Assembly (NCBI RefSeq): GCF_026162365.1
Contig: NZ_JAOANW010000008.1
Span: 248,001-312,000, forward strand
Direction of reading: 5' to 3'
Source of the DNA: Nitratireductor luteus
GTDB taxonomy: Bacteria > Pseudomonadota > Alphaproteobacteria > Rhizobiales > Rhizobiaceae
Length of the DNA stretch: 64,000 bases
Shown here piece by piece: positions 40,464-50,132 of this stretch; position 1 is the stretch's first letter, and each line of letters opens with the position of its first letter. The notes below the pieces were generated by a model that was not told the DNA's origin, ran no database searches, and saw nothing but the letters and a program-made list of their open reading frames with translations. Both the position numbers and the translations under genes were made by a program.

Positions 40464-41819
40464 TTACTCCTCCGCCTCCGTATCGCTCTCAGGCTTCCTG
40501 GCCCTTTCCTCGGCCCGGCGCAGCCGCCATTTGCGCCATGCCTTGCGCCCGGCTCGATAGCGCGTGCGCACCCACCACAGGCCCTCTCCCACATTCTCGA
40601 TCTCACTGGCATAGGCTTCCGACAGCGCCTCGCGGTAGGACGAGAAGCCGTGGGCGGCGGCGGCCTCGATCCGATGCATGACGGACATCCATGCCGGTGA
40701 GAACAGGAGCGATATAGCGGTCACCGCAATTGCCAGCCGATATGCGTCGGGGCTGAGGGCGCCGGCGGAAAAACCGGCTGCCGCCAGGACGAAGGAAAAC
40801 TCGCCAATCTGCGCCATCGAAAGTCCGGCAACCAGCGCAGTATCGCGTTCGTGGCCGGTCAGGCGCAGCAGGAAGATGTTGAGCAGCGTCTTGGCGGCGA
40901 TGACGATGACCGAGGCCAGCGCCACGGTCCAGATGTTTTGCCAGATGAAGGCCAGATCGAACAACAGGCCGATAGACAGGAAGAACACCACGACGAGCAC
41001 GCTCTGTATGGGCTCGATGACCGGGATCACCCTGCTGCGCAGGGTCGAGCCGCCCACCAGCAGGCCGGCGACGAATGCCCCGTAGGCGGGCGACAGCCCT
41101 GCGAAACCTGAAATAGCGGCAGCGCCGAAGCAGGCCGCCATCGCCCCTAGCGCCAGCATTTCCACATTGTCGGCCAGGAATCCGGTGAACGGTATGCGTA
41201 TCTTGCCTCGCCTCCCGAGCCACCAGAGCAGGCCGGCCAGAAGCGCCACGGCAAGCGCCACCTTGAGGATGACGGTGACGGGGCTTACCGCTTCCCCGCC
41301 GAGTGCTGCCACAATGATGAGCATCGGCACGACAGCGATGTCCTGCGCGATGAGCACGGCGACCGCGATCCGCCCCGCATCGCCCCGCAGTTCCCCCATG
41401 TCGTCGAGCATCTTCATGGCGACGACCGTGCTGGACAGGCCGATGATGAAACCCAGGATCAGGCCTTCGGCAAGGCCCGCGCCGCCGATCCAGGCAATCG
41501 AGAGACCTATGGCCAACGCCACGCCGAGCTGGCCCGCGGCAACGATGATCGCCGGTCTCAGACTCAGGATGAACGCCTTGAGCGACAGTTCCGTGCCGAT
41601 GAAGAACAGGAGCATGAGCACGCCCATCTCAGCCAGCACCGAGACGTTCTCGCCGTCGCCGACGAGCCCGAGACCGGTCGGCCCCATGATCACGCCCGCC
41701 AGGATGAAGCCCACGAGCGGCGGCTGCTTCAGGCGCATGAGAAGAAGACCGAGCCCCGCCGCCACGAGAATGACGAATGCCGTCTCGGTCAGTGGAAATG
41801 CGTGATGTGCCTGCTCCAA
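40464..41819 (-). CDS. Cation:proton antiporter, CPA2 family
   Basis: Kef-like membrane antiporter of 451 residues with about twelve helices; the helix-5 motif GLSSTVVAMKML and the PLVGFILAGVIMGP segment are characteristic. It lacks the C-terminal RCK/TrkA_N domain of KefB/KefC and ends in a basic/acidic cytoplasmic tail. A TTG start at 41817-41819 with a GGGGAG ribosome site is preferred; the longer frame adds 32 non-hydrophobic residues. Convergent with the transglycosylase gene. Confidence 0.87.
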   Translation of the reverse strand: MEQAHHAFPLTETAFVILVAAGLGLLLMRLKQPPLVGFILAGVIMGPTGLGLVGDGENVSVLAEMGVLMLLFFIGTELSLKAFILSLRPAIIVAAGQLGVALAIGLSIAWIGGAGLAEGLILGFIIGLSSTVVAMKMLDDMGELRGDAGRIAVAVLIAQDIAVVPMLIIVAALGGEAVSPVTVILKVALAVALLAGLLWWLGRRGKIRIPFTGFLADNVEMLALGAMAACFGAAAISGFAGLSPAYGAFVAGLLVGGSTLRSRVIPVIEPIQSVLVVVFFLSIGLLFDLAFIWQNIWTVALASVIVIAAKTLLNIFLLRLTGHERDTALVAGLSMAQIGEFSFVLAAAGFSAGALSPDAYRLAIAVTAISLLFSPAWMSVMHRIEAAAAHGFSSYREALSEAYASEIENVGEGLWWVRTRYRAGRKAWRKWRLRRAEERARKPESDTEAEE

Positions 41820-41841
41820 CCTCAGCTCCCCACAGGCCGGC

Positions 41842-43062
41842 TCAATCGGCCATCGTCTCAAGACTGGCGAAACTTTCGGGCGCCGTGCCTTCATCGAACG
41901 GTGTCGCCACCTCAACGAAGGTGTCGGGGTAAAAGCCGTTGAAATGGGTCCTTAACGAGAGCGAATAGGCCCCGATATGACCGATCTCGATCCAGTCGCC
42001 CGTCTCCACTGTTTCAGGAAGCCAAAAAGGGCGGGAAAGAATGTCGACCGAATCGCACGTCGCTCCGCACACGCGGAACGGCACCAGCTTGCCTGCGTCT
42101 CCGTTGCGGCTGCGGATCGCCGGATCAGGGATGAAGCGTGCCGGCAGCGTGATCTTGCCGGTCCAGGAGTCCGACAGCGATGCCCAGATGCCGTCATTGA
42201 TGTAGAGCCGCTTGCCCTTACGCAGGAGCACGCGCACGATCAGAGAAAAAGCGCGCGCCACGATCACCCGGCCAGGCTCGGCGACCAAAGGCATTTCGTC
42301 AAAACCCCATTCGATGATGTCGCCGCGAAATCGTGCCATCAACGCTTCGAGCGAAGGCATTTCCGGCTTTTTGCGATTGGGGTCGTGACCGTATTCGGCT
42401 GGAAACCCGCCGCCCACGTCGAGTCCGGCCAGTTTCACGCCAGCCCTGCCCCGCACCCAGTCCGCCGAGGCCAGCGCCCGCTCATAGGTGTCGGGGTCCT
42501 CGATCTGGCTGCCCACATGAAAACAGATGCCTACCTTGAAGCCGTAGCGATCCAGCCGCGTGAGCAGTTCGACCGCGTGGGCCGGCCCCGCGCCGAATTT
42601 CTTGGAAAGCTCGTAGGCCGCATGCCCCTTGGTCTGGATGCGCACGAAGACGGTTATGGAGCCGGGATCGATATCGAGCGCGCGCACCACCCGGGTCAGC
42701 TTCGTCACCTCCGCCTCGTGGTCGACGGCGATGACGCGGATGCCGTATTCCTCCAATCCCAGCCTGATATCCGACTGCGCCTTGACCGGATGCATGTAGA
42801 GCATCTCGGCACCCGGCGCGACGGCGCGCACCGCCGCGAATTCCGCCGGCGAGGCCACATCGAAGGCATTGATCCCCGCCTCCGCAAGTGTCCTTAGCAC
42901 CAGTTCCTCGCCATTGGTCTTCACCGCATAGGCGACCTTGCCGGGAAACATGTCCACGAACTGCCGTGCATCCGCCTTAAGCACGTCCGGGCGAAAGCAG
43001 TAAACCGGCGCATCGGGGCGCATATTGAGCGCTGCTTCCCTGGCCGTCTCGAATCGCTGCAT
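41842..43062 (-). CDS. PLP-dependent ornithine/lysine decarboxylase, fold type III
   Basis: Group IV decarboxylase of 406 residues that should form putrescine or cadaverine. The PLP lysine is K48 in YAVKTN, the phosphate-binding loop is GLDVGGGFPAEYG, and the active-site cysteine from the dimer partner is in CGATCDSVD near residue 330. The last motif separates it from DAP decarboxylase. Ornithine versus lysine preference cannot be read from the sequence. It lies 22 nt upstream of the antiporter gene on the same strand and may be co-transcribed. Confidence 0.88.
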   Translation of the reverse strand: MQRFETAREAALNMRPDAPVYCFRPDVLKADARQFVDMFPGKVAYAVKTNGEELVLRTLAEAGINAFDVASPAEFAAVRAVAPGAEMLYMHPVKAQSDIRLGLEEYGIRVIAVDHEAEVTKLTRVVRALDIDPGSITVFVRIQTKGHAAYELSKKFGAGPAHAVELLTRLDRYGFKVGICFHVGSQIEDPDTYERALASADWVRGRAGVKLAGLDVGGGFPAEYGHDPNRKKPEMPSLEALMARFRGDIIEWGFDEMPLVAEPGRVIVARAFSLIVRVLLRKGKRLYINDGIWASLSDSWTGKITLPARFIPDPAIRSRNGDAGKLVPFRVCGATCDSVDILSRPFWLPETVETGDWIEIGHIGAYSLSLRTHFNGFYPDTFVEVATPFDEGTAPESFASLETMAD

Positions 43063-43228
43063 GGGCTAACCTCCGCTACAAGGGCAGCCTAGGGCGGGAA
43101 CAGCAGGAATGAAACGCCCGAACCGGCTTTGCGCACCAGAACCCGGCTGCTTTTTGGGCCAGAACAGGTTTCGGGTGGTGGTGGAGCGTCCAGAGGCGTA
43201 GTCAGGTTCGACGGAAACGGGATGCCGC

Positions 43229-44179
43229 ATGAACAGGGAAACGCCAACATCTTCGGCAAGCCAGCTATCGCTCCAGGCCTGGTTCCTTCTCATTCTGCTG
43301 GGCGTCATCTGGGGCGGCTCGTTTTTCTTCGCTCGCATCGCCGTGAGCGAGATGCCTCCGCTTGTCCTCGTCATGTTCCGCGTCACCATCGCAGCGCTCG
43401 TCCTGCAGCTGTGGCTGCTGGCGAGAGGTCCCAGCTTCCGCCTCGCCCTGCCAATGGCGGCCCAGTTCTTCGTGCTGGCCGTTCTCAACAACGTTATCCC
43501 TTTCTCGCTGATCTTTCTCGGCCAAACGGAGCTCGGCGCGGGCATCGCCGCGGTGCTCAATGCGACCACGCCGTTCTGGACAGTGATCCTCGCCAACATG
43601 CTGACCAATGATGAAAAGTTTTCCTGGGCCAAGGTTCTGGGTATCGGTTTCGGCATAGCCGGTACCTGCGTCATGATCGGTCCGGGCCTCATCGCCGGCC
43701 TTGGCGGCCCGATCTGGGCCAAGCTGGCGCTGGTCGGCGCGGCCGTGTCCTACGCTTTCGCCTTCATATTCGCCCGCCGATTTCGCGGTGTGCCACCGCC
43801 GGTGATCGCCACCGGCCAGCTGACGGCGTCATCGATCATCATGGTCCCCCTCATCCTCGTGACCCACGGTCCGCATGGCCTCTTCGCAGCAAGCACCGGC
43901 GTCTGGGCGGCAGTGCTGGCGCTGGCGGTCCTTGCCACCTCCTTTGCCTACATCCTCTATTTCCGCATCATCGCCCTTGCAGGCGCTACCAACACATCCC
44001 TTGTCACCCTGATCGTGCCGGTGAGCGCCATCCTGCTCGGGGCGATCTTTCTGGGCGAGCGGCTGCATAGCTTCGAGGTGGCCGGGATGGGATTGATCGC
44101 ACTCGGCCTCGTCACCATCGACGGGCGTTTGTTCCGCGTCGTGCGCGGACGTCCGCCGACAGTTGTTAACACAAAGTGA
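43229..44179 (+). CDS. EamA/DMT family permease
   Basis: Ten-helix drug/metabolite transporter of 316 residues with two EamA repeats. The N-terminal repeat starts LLGVIWGGSFFFARIAV; the second contains YILYFRIIALAGATNTSLVTLIVPV and ends LGERLHSFEVAGMGLIALGLV split by a loop. The substrate is unknown. No adjoining genes give a clue. Confidence 0.86.
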   Translation: MNRETPTSSASQLSLQAWFLLILLGVIWGGSFFFARIAVSEMPPLVLVMFRVTIAALVLQLWLLARGPSFRLALPMAAQFFVLAVLNNVIPFSLIFLGQTELGAGIAAVLNATTPFWTVILANMLTNDEKFSWAKVLGIGFGIAGTCVMIGPGLIAGLGGPIWAKLALVGAAVSYAFAFIFARRFRGVPPPVIATGQLTASSIIMVPLILVTHGPHGLFAASTGVWAAVLALAVLATSFAYILYFRIIALAGATNTSLVTLIVPVSAILLGAIFLGERLHSFEVAGMGLIALGLVTIDGRLFRVVRGRPPTVVNTK

Positions 44180-44331
44180 ATCGTTGCAAATTGGCGAGCA
44201 AATTCAACCGCAAGGCGATCTAACCGGAAACACTTTTTCACAACCTCGCTGCGCCGCAGCATAGAAAGCACTTGGCAATTGCCCGCCAAGCCCTAGAATC
44301 CGGGCTCCAGTCTGCAGAGGAGGCTTAGCTC

Positions 44332-44418
44332 ATGGGACTGACACGGCCACTGAACGCGCTCGTCATATGCGTCGCGTTCGCGTTTATCGGCGCCCTTATT
44401 ATGGGCGTACTTCCCTAA
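44332..44418 (+). CDS. 28-residue single-pass membrane mini-protein
   Basis: An 87-nt reading frame that encodes a short basic-polar start (MGLTRPLN) followed by a hydrophobic helix of about 18 residues ending in GVLP. Support comes from a strong GAGGAGG ribosome site about 8 nt before the ATG and a clear terminator 44 nt after the stop, so the whole transcription unit is tiny. It looks like a leaderless membrane mini-protein; I do not recognise a family. Confidence 0.6.
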   Translation: MGLTRPLNALVICVAFAFIGALIMGVLP

Positions 44419-44462
44419 ACGGTGAAAATCCAAAAAAAGCAAAGCTGCTACAGACAATGGGA

Positions 44463-44484
44463 GGCCGGGGTAACCCGGCCTTTT
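44463..44484 (+). terminator. Rho-independent terminator
   Basis: A 7-bp GC stem (44463-44469 with 44474-44480), loop GTAA, is followed by TTTT on the plus strand. It terminates the mini-protein transcript and lies just beyond the metF stop on the other strand. Confidence 0.85.
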
Positions 44485-44492
44485 CTGCGTCT

Positions 44493-45413
44493 TCAAGCAG
44501 CTGCCGAACTCAGATTGGCCGCGTCGGCCGACGGCCTGATTCCGATCACGTGGGAGACGGCGAAGGGAAGCTCGGAGCGGTTCATCGTGTAGAAGTGGAA
44601 ATCCTCCACTCCCCGCTCCACCAGGTCCAGCACCTGTTCGGCCGCCACCGCCGCCGCAACGAGTTGGTGCGTGACCGGGTCCTTGTCGAGGCCCTTGAAC
44701 CGCTCGGCCAGCCACGACGGCACATTCGCGCCGCACTGGCCGGCGAAACGCGTCATCTGCGCGAAATTGTTGATCGGCAGAATGCCCGGCACGATCGGAA
44801 TATGAATGCCGGCCCGCCGGGCGCGTTCCACATAGCGCTCATAGACGTCATTGTCGAAAAAGAACTGGGTTATCGCCCGCTTTGCGCCGTTGTCCATCTT
44901 GCGCTTCAACATATCGATATCCGTCGCAAGGTCCGGACTCTCGGGGTGTTTCTCGGGATAGGCCGAAACAGAAATATCGAAATCGCCCTGCCGCGACAGC
45001 GCGCCAACCAGGTCCGCTCCATTAGCATAGCCGTTGGGATGCGGACGATACTTCGCGCCCACACCCTCGGCCGGATCGCCGCGCAGGGCGACGAATCGCG
45101 AAACACCCATCCGCGCGAACTCGCCGATGACCGCATCCACCGACTCCCGGTCCGCATCCACACAGGTCAAATGCGCCGCCGCCGTCAACGATGTCTCGTC
45201 GAGAATGCGCTTGATCGTGCGCGCCGTGCGCTCGCGCGTCGACCCCCCCGCCCCGTAAGTCACCGAAACGAAGGCCGGGGCCAGCGGCTCCAAGCGCTTG
45301 ACCGTCTCCCACAGCTTGCGCTCCATCTCGTCCGTCTTCGGCGGAAAGAACTCGAAGGACGCACGGATGCGGCCTCCGGTATCGGGGCGTCGGGAGGAAC
45401 GATATTGCGACAT
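44493..45413 (-). CDS. metF: 5,10-methylenetetrahydrofolate reductase
   Basis: FAD-dependent TIM-barrel enzyme of 306 residues that makes 5-methyl-THF for methionine synthesis. Conserved parts are SFEFFPPKTDEME at the N-terminus, FVSVTYGAGGSTRERT, and QFFFDNDVYERY in the middle. Its start overlaps the regulator stop by 1 nt (TAATG), so the two form an operon. Confidence 0.95.
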   Translation of the reverse strand: MSQYRSSRRPDTGGRIRASFEFFPPKTDEMERKLWETVKRLEPLAPAFVSVTYGAGGSTRERTARTIKRILDETSLTAAAHLTCVDADRESVDAVIGEFARMGVSRFVALRGDPAEGVGAKYRPHPNGYANGADLVGALSRQGDFDISVSAYPEKHPESPDLATDIDMLKRKMDNGAKRAITQFFFDNDVYERYVERARRAGIHIPIVPGILPINNFAQMTRFAGQCGANVPSWLAERFKGLDKDPVTHQLVAAAVAAEQVLDLVERGVEDFHFYTMNRSELPFAVSHVIGIRPSADAANLSSAAA

Positions 45414-46447
45414 TAAGCCAACTCCTTGACCGTGCCGGCACGGGTTTGGCCAGCGCGGTGCTGATTATCCGCGATGAGCATGCGTCGATCCTGCGCAAGC
45501 CAGAGCTTGACCGTTAGACCGCCGGCGGCATCGCCTTCCGGCTCGAAATTGCGGGTTTCGACGAGTTCCAACTCCGCTTCGCGCAGCCATTCGCCAATCT
45601 GGCCGTCACCGAAGCCAAGCCGCACATGCGCATGTTCCTCGCGCAGGAACTCCAGCGCATGCGGAGCGAAATCCACAATGACAAGCTTGCCCGCCGGACG
45701 CAGCAGCTTCGCCGCCTCGCGAATAGCCAGCCCCGGCTCCTCCAGGTAGTGCAGCACCTGATGAAGCGTCACCAGATCGTGCGAGTCGCGATCCACCGGC
45801 GGCGCATAGACGTTGCCGAGGCGCACCTGGGCATGGGTAATGCCGGCGCGCTCCAGCTTGGCGCGGGCGACCGCCAGCATTTCCCGTGAAAGGTCGACGC
45901 CAATGCCGCGCCGGTAAAGCGGCGCGAACAGCTCCAGCAGGCGGCCGGTGCCGGTCCCCAGATCGGCCATCGACTGGAACGGTCTTTCGCCGACCAGCGC
46001 CTTGAGCTCGGCTTCCACCGCCGCATCGGGAACATGCAGGGAGCGGATTTGATCCCAGCTTGCCGCATTGGCCGCGAAATATTCCGCCGCTCTTTCCTCT
46101 CGGCGCTGTTTGATCGCCTCCAGCCGTTCGAGATCACGGTCCGTGACCGGGTCCGTACGGTCGATACGCGCCACGACGCCATCCACGAACTCGCGCGCGG
46201 CGTCGGACTCGGAAAGCCGGAAATAGGCCCAGGTCCCCTCCTGATACCGCACGATCAAGTCCGCCTCCAAGAGCAGCTTGAGATGCCGCGAGACCCGCGG
46301 CTGCGACTGGTCGAGAATCTCCGTCAGATCGGAAACCGTCAGATCGCCATGCGAAAGCAGGACGAGAATGCGCAGCCGGCTGGGCTCGGCCGCCGCCTTG
46401 AGGATATCGACCATAAGGTCGAGCTGAACTGTCGGGCGTGTAAGCAT
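45413..46447 (-). CDS. ArsR-family regulator fused to a SAM-dependent methyltransferase domain
   Basis: Protein of 344 residues. The N-terminal 90 residues are an ArsR-type winged helix (AEPSRLRILVLL, QPRVSRHLKLL) without the metal-binding cysteines of SmtB/ArsR. Residues about 140-260 are a class I methyltransferase with MADLGTGTGRLLELFA. Genomic pairing with metF suggests that the methyltransferase fold senses SAM or S-adenosylhomocysteine and so reports methyl-cycle status; this is inference. A GGAGAGG ribosome site precedes the ATG at 46447, and a palindrome lies 16 nt upstream. Confidence 0.88.
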   Translation of the reverse strand: MLTRPTVQLDLMVDILKAAAEPSRLRILVLLSHGDLTVSDLTEILDQSQPRVSRHLKLLLEADLIVRYQEGTWAYFRLSESDAAREFVDGVVARIDRTDPVTDRDLERLEAIKQRREERAAEYFAANAASWDQIRSLHVPDAAVEAELKALVGERPFQSMADLGTGTGRLLELFAPLYRRGIGVDLSREMLAVARAKLERAGITHAQVRLGNVYAPPVDRDSHDLVTLHQVLHYLEEPGLAIREAAKLLRPAGKLVIVDFAPHALEFLREEHAHVRLGFGDGQIGEWLREAELELVETRNFEPEGDAAGGLTVKLWLAQDRRMLIADNQHRAGQTRAGTVKELA

Positions 46448-46463
46448 GCGCCTCTCCGAAAAG

Positions 46464-46483
46464 ATATAAAGATATGTTTATAT
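46464..46483. promoter_or_regulatory. Palindromic operator upstream of the ArsR-metF operon
   Basis: Perfect inverted repeat ATATAAA (46464-46470) and TTTATAT (46477-46483) with a 6-nt spacer GATATG. This is the size and AT-rich form of ArsR-family operators, and it resembles motifs reported for SAH-responsive ArsR regulators. It lies within the expected promoter just before the regulator start, suggesting autoregulation with metF. Confidence 0.7.
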
Positions 46484-46652
46484 GGATACTGAACTCTTGG
46501 CAAGAGCCACCCCGAAAACCCATCTTGCCTGGAGGTGTTCCCAAAAATCGGGGACCGGTTTTCAGGATTCGGAATAAAAAGCTGGATCGGGGCAGCGACT
46601 CAACGAAATGTCACCCCTGATCCAGTCGTCGGCAACGGAGGATGGATTCGGA

Positions 46653-46970
46653 ATGCCTGTTTCGACAAATCGCCAGCGCGCTGTAGGCAAGGCCCTGACC
46701 ATGCTGCTTCCGCGAGCGCCCTATGCCGATACCGAGAAGATCCGCGCCGCCGCCAACGACCGCAAGCTGCGCGGCCTCCCGGCATCCATAGCGGTATGGA
46801 TCGCCACGATCGCCCATGTGCGCCATGAACACACCGATTACGATACGCTTCTGAAGGAAGGCTATGACCGCGACGCGGCACGCTTCTTCGTGCTCGGCGA
46901 CATCAACGAAACCCTGACCCACTGGCGTGCCACACGGCTCCTGGAGCCTGACGACGAGGAAGTTGAATAG
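46653..46970 (+). CDS. DUF2293 domain-containing protein
   Basis: Small protein of 105 residues. A helical domain with TMLLPRAPYADTEKIRAAA and VWIATIAHVRHEHTDYDTLL matches DUF2293, a family of unknown function in alphaproteobacteria and fungi. It has many ionic residues and no signal peptide. Two in-frame starts are possible; the ATG at 46653 follows a GGAGG site by 11 nt, while 46608 would add fifteen residues. Confidence 0.75.
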   Translation: MPVSTNRQRAVGKALTMLLPRAPYADTEKIRAAANDRKLRGLPASIAVWIATIAHVRHEHTDYDTLLKEGYDRDAARFFVLGDINETLTHWRATRLLEPDDEEVE

Positions 46971-47019
46971 TGTCGCAGCCGGCCATTCGGGGCCGCCACG
47001 GCCCGAATATCAGCAGGTC

Positions 47020-48207
47020 CTACATCATGCGCAACAGCGCGCCGCCGATGGAATAGCCCGCGCCGAAGGCGCACAGCAGGCCGAAATCGCCCTCATGCAT
47101 GTCTTCATGATTCTCGTGAAGAGCTATGATGGCGCCGGCCGCAGCCGTGTTGCCTAGCCGCTCCAGCACCGTAGGTGCACGATCCTGTCCCACATCCTTG
47201 CCGAAGGCCAGCTTGAGGATCATCGCGTTCATGCGCGCGTTGGCCTGGTGCAGCCAGAAGCGGCGCATCGTATTGGGCGTATGCCCGTGTTCGGCCAGAA
47301 AATCGACGATGAACTGATGGCCGGCGACGGTCACTTCCTTGAAGACCTTGTTGCCGACCTGCTTGATCATGTTGCCTTCCATTTCGAGAATGGAGACGTC
47401 ATCCTGCGACAACCGGCTCAGAAAGCCGAAATTGGTGCGGATACTGTTGGAGAACTGGGTCCAGCCCCGCGTGTCGACGATTTCGAAGCGGCCGGGCCGG
47501 CTTTCGCCCTCACCCAGCGCCTCGACCAGCATCGCCACCGATGCGTCGCCGAAGATGAAATGCGTCTGCCGGTCCCGGAAATTGAGATGGCCGGTGATGA
47601 GTTCCGGCGTCACCACCAGCACCTTCCGGTGCGCGCCCGAGCGCACGAGATTTGCCGCCACATGCAAGGCGGCCACCGCCGACGAGCAGCCAAGCCCCAT
47701 ATCGAACGCCGCCCCGCCGGTGCCCAGCGCCTGCTGGATCTCGATGGCCAGCGCCGGATAGGGTCGCTGATGATGTGAGGCTGCGCAGATTACCAAGTCG
47801 ACGTCGCCTGCCGCCGCCCCCGCGTGGACCAGCGCCTTTTGCGCCGCCTTCACCCCGAACTCTGCCATGACCGACAATTCGTCGTCGGCGCGCGCCGGGA
47901 TGTTGGGCGCCATGCGCTCGGCATCGAGGATACCCTCGCGCTCGTAGACATGCCGGGTCCTAATACCCGAAGCGTTCACGATGAAATCGGCGTCCGAGCG
48001 GGGCAGCGGCGGCTCGCCGCGCGCCGCACGCGCCGTATTCTCCCGGTCGACCCAGATATTGAACGTCTCGACCAGCTCCTCGTTGGAGATCGAAGACTGG
48101 GGAATCTCGACGCCGATACCGCCCACGCACACCTTCTGGGGAAGTTGCCTGGGTGGGGCCGCCAGGGCGAAATCATGCCCATCGCGCTCGCTCGTACGCC
48201 GTAACAT
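47020..48207 (-). CDS. Beta-ketoacyl-ACP synthase III homologue
   Basis: Thiolase-fold condensing enzyme of 395 residues, longer than housekeeping FabH (about 320). The catalytic cysteine is C174 in GLGCSSAVAAL, the histidine is in WLHQANARMN and the asparagine is in ERLGNTAAAG, so the triad is complete. An insertion after the N-terminal strand carries IWVDRENTARAARGE. The first 25 residues are weakly supported, and a GTG at about residue 26 could be the start. It probably condenses an unusual acyl-CoA starter; no partner genes are adjacent. The 236 nt up to ettA hold nothing recognised. Confidence 0.85.
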   Translation of the reverse strand: MLRRTSERDGHDFALAAPPRQLPQKVCVGGIGVEIPQSSISNEELVETFNIWVDRENTARAARGEPPLPRSDADFIVNASGIRTRHVYEREGILDAERMAPNIPARADDELSVMAEFGVKAAQKALVHAGAAAGDVDLVICAASHHQRPYPALAIEIQQALGTGGAAFDMGLGCSSAVAALHVAANLVRSGAHRKVLVVTPELITGHLNFRDRQTHFIFGDASVAMLVEALGEGESRPGRFEIVDTRGWTQFSNSIRTNFGFLSRLSQDDVSILEMEGNMIKQVGNKVFKEVTVAGHQFIVDFLAEHGHTPNTMRRFWLHQANARMNAMILKLAFGKDVGQDRAPTVLERLGNTAAAGAIIALHENHEDMHEGDFGLLCAFGAGYSIGGALLRMM

Positions 48208-48443
48208 ATTGAATAGCCCGTTCTACACTCGTCCGGAATCATGCGTGATGGCATAAATACCAAGCTGCCGGCCACCATCCCCCCACCACATTCGATACTA
48301 TGTCGCAACCCCTAATGGAATGCGAACAAGGCGGTTTCCGGTCAACTTTTGTCTGGAGGGAACACGATGGCGTGTAGCTGGCGAGGCCGAAACGGCCTCA
48401 TCTTTCGCACGCCATGGCGCCAACTGGATGCGCCGCCTCCAAT

Positions 48444-50093
48444 TTACCGCGTCAAAGGCTTGTACGTCACCCGCTTCGGGTTGACGCTTTCCGGTCCCAG
48501 CCGGCGTACCTTGTCTGCTTCGTAGTCTTCGAAGTTGCCCTCGAACCATTCCACATGGCTGTCGCCTTCGAAAGCCAGGATGTGGGTGGCCAGGCGGTCG
48601 AGGAACATGCGGTCATGCGAGATGATGACGGCGCAGCCGGCGAAGTTTTCCAGCGCGTCTTCCAGCGCGGCCAGCGTCTCCGTGTCGAGGTCGTTGGTCG
48701 GCTCGTCGAGCAGCAGCACGTTGCCGCCCTCCTTCAGGAGCTTGGCCATGTGGACGCGGTTGCGCTGTCCGCCCGACAGCGTTCCCACCTTTTGCTGCTG
48801 GTCGCCGCCCTTGAAATTGAAGGACGAGCAATAGGCCCGGCTGTTGATCTCGTATTTGCCCAGCTTGAGGATGTCATTACCGCCCGAAATCTCTTCCCAC
48901 ACGGTCTTGTCCGGATTGAGGGAGTCGCGGCTCTGGTCGACATAGCCGAGCTTCACCGTCTCGCCGATGCGGATTTCACCGCTGTCGGGTTTGTCCTGCC
49001 CGGTGATCATTCGGAACAGCGTCGTCTTGCCCGCGCCGTTGGGACCGATCACGCCGACGATACCGCCGGGCGGCAGCTTGAACTCCAACCCGTCGATCAG
49101 CAGGTGATCGCCATAGCCTTTGGTCAGACCTTCGGCCTCGATCACCACATTGCCTAGCCGCTCGCCCGACGGAATGACGATCTGCGCGTCGCCCGGCCGG
49201 CGGTCGGCGGCCGACCGGACCAACTCGTCATAAGCCCGGATGCGCGCCTTCGATTTGGCCTGGCGCGCCTTGGGGCTGGCGGCCATCCACTCGCGCTCGC
49301 GCTCCAGCGCCTTCTGCCGTGAAGCTTCCTCACGGCCTTCCTGCTTCATGCGTTTGGCCTTGGCTTCCAGATAGGCCGTGTAATTACCCTCGTAAGGGAT
49401 GCCCCGTCCGCGGTCGAGCTCCAGGATCCACCCCGTCACATTGTCGAGGAAGTAGCGGTCGTGGGTGATGATCATCACGGCGCCGGGATATTCGCGCAGG
49501 TGCTTTTCGAGCCAGGCTGTGGTCTCGGCGTCCAGGTGGTTGGTGGGCTCGTCCAGAAGCAGGAGATCGGGTTGGCGCAGCAGAAGCTGGCACAACGCCA
49601 CGCGGCGCTTTTCGCCGCCCGACAGATTGACGACATTGGCATCGGCCGGCGGGCAGCGCAGGGCTTCCATCGCCATCTCCACCTGCGAATCCAGATCCCA
49701 CAGGTTCTGGCTATCGATCTTGTCCTGGAGCGCGGAGGCTTCCTCGGCCGTTTCGTCCGAGTAGTTCATCATCAGTTCGTTGTAGCGGTCGAGGATCGCC
49801 TTCTTGTGGGCGACGCCTTCCATCACATTGCCCATCACGTCGAGCGCCGGGTCGAGTTGCGGTTCCTGGGGCAGGTAGCCACAGGTCGCCCCCTCGGCGA
49901 GCCATGCTTCGCCGGTGAACTCCTTGTCGAGCCCGGCCATGACCCGCAGAACGGTCGACTTGCCCGCGCCATTGGGGCCCAGGATACCGATCTTGGCATC
50001 GGGGTAGAAGGAAAGATGAACGTTCTCCAGCACCTTCTTGGCGCCGTAGGCTTTGTTCAGCCCGGACATGTGGTAGATGAATTGGCGTGCCAT
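48444..50093 (-). CDS. ettA: Energy-dependent translational throttle protein EttA
   Basis: ABC-F ATPase of 549 residues that binds the ribosomal E site and gates translation by the ATP/ADP ratio. Two ATPase domains are present: Walker [10 protein letters not shown] and [12 protein letters not shown] signatures [11 protein letters not shown] and [11 protein letters not shown], Walker [11 protein letters not shown] and [10 protein letters not shown]. No transmembrane part is present. The length and the EttA-type arm insert in the first domain fit EttA better than the Uup or YheS branches. Confidence 0.93.
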   Translation of the reverse strand: MARQFIYHMSGLNKAYGAKKVLENVHLSFYPDAKIGILGPNGAGKSTVLRVMAGLDKEFTGEAWLAEGATCGYLPQEPQLDPALDVMGNVMEGVAHKKAILDRYNELMMNYSDETAEEASALQDKIDSQNLWDLDSQVEMAMEALRCPPADANVVNLSGGEKRRVALCQLLLRQPDLLLLDEPTNHLDAETTAWLEKHLREYPGAVMIITHDRYFLDNVTGWILELDRGRGIPYEGNYTAYLEAKAKRMKQEGREEASRQKALEREREWMAASPKARQAKSKARIRAYDELVRSAADRRPGDAQIVIPSGERLGNVVIEAEGLTKGYGDHLLIDGLEFKLPPGGIVGVIGPNGAGKTTLFRMITGQDKPDSGEIRIGETVKLGYVDQSRDSLNPDKTVWEEISGGNDILKLGKYEINSRAYCSSFNFKGGDQQQKVGTLSGGQRNRVHMAKLLKEGGNVLLLDEPTNDLDTETLAALEDALENFAGCAVIISHDRMFLDRLATHILAFEGDSHVEWFEGNFEDYEADKVRRLGPESVNPKRVTYKPLTR

Positions 50094-50132
50094 GAGGCTC
50101 GTCGCGCTCCGTCTATGAGGGGTGAATGGTAG

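Noticed and set aside
44293-44736. A 147-codon minus-strand frame over the metF end and the mini-protein
   Set aside because: Out of frame with metF and low-complexity; metF ends at 44493 and a terminator lies in between.
48208-48443. Gap between the KAS III gene and ettA searched for a small gene
   Set aside because: No frame with a ribosome site and no clear hairpin was seen.
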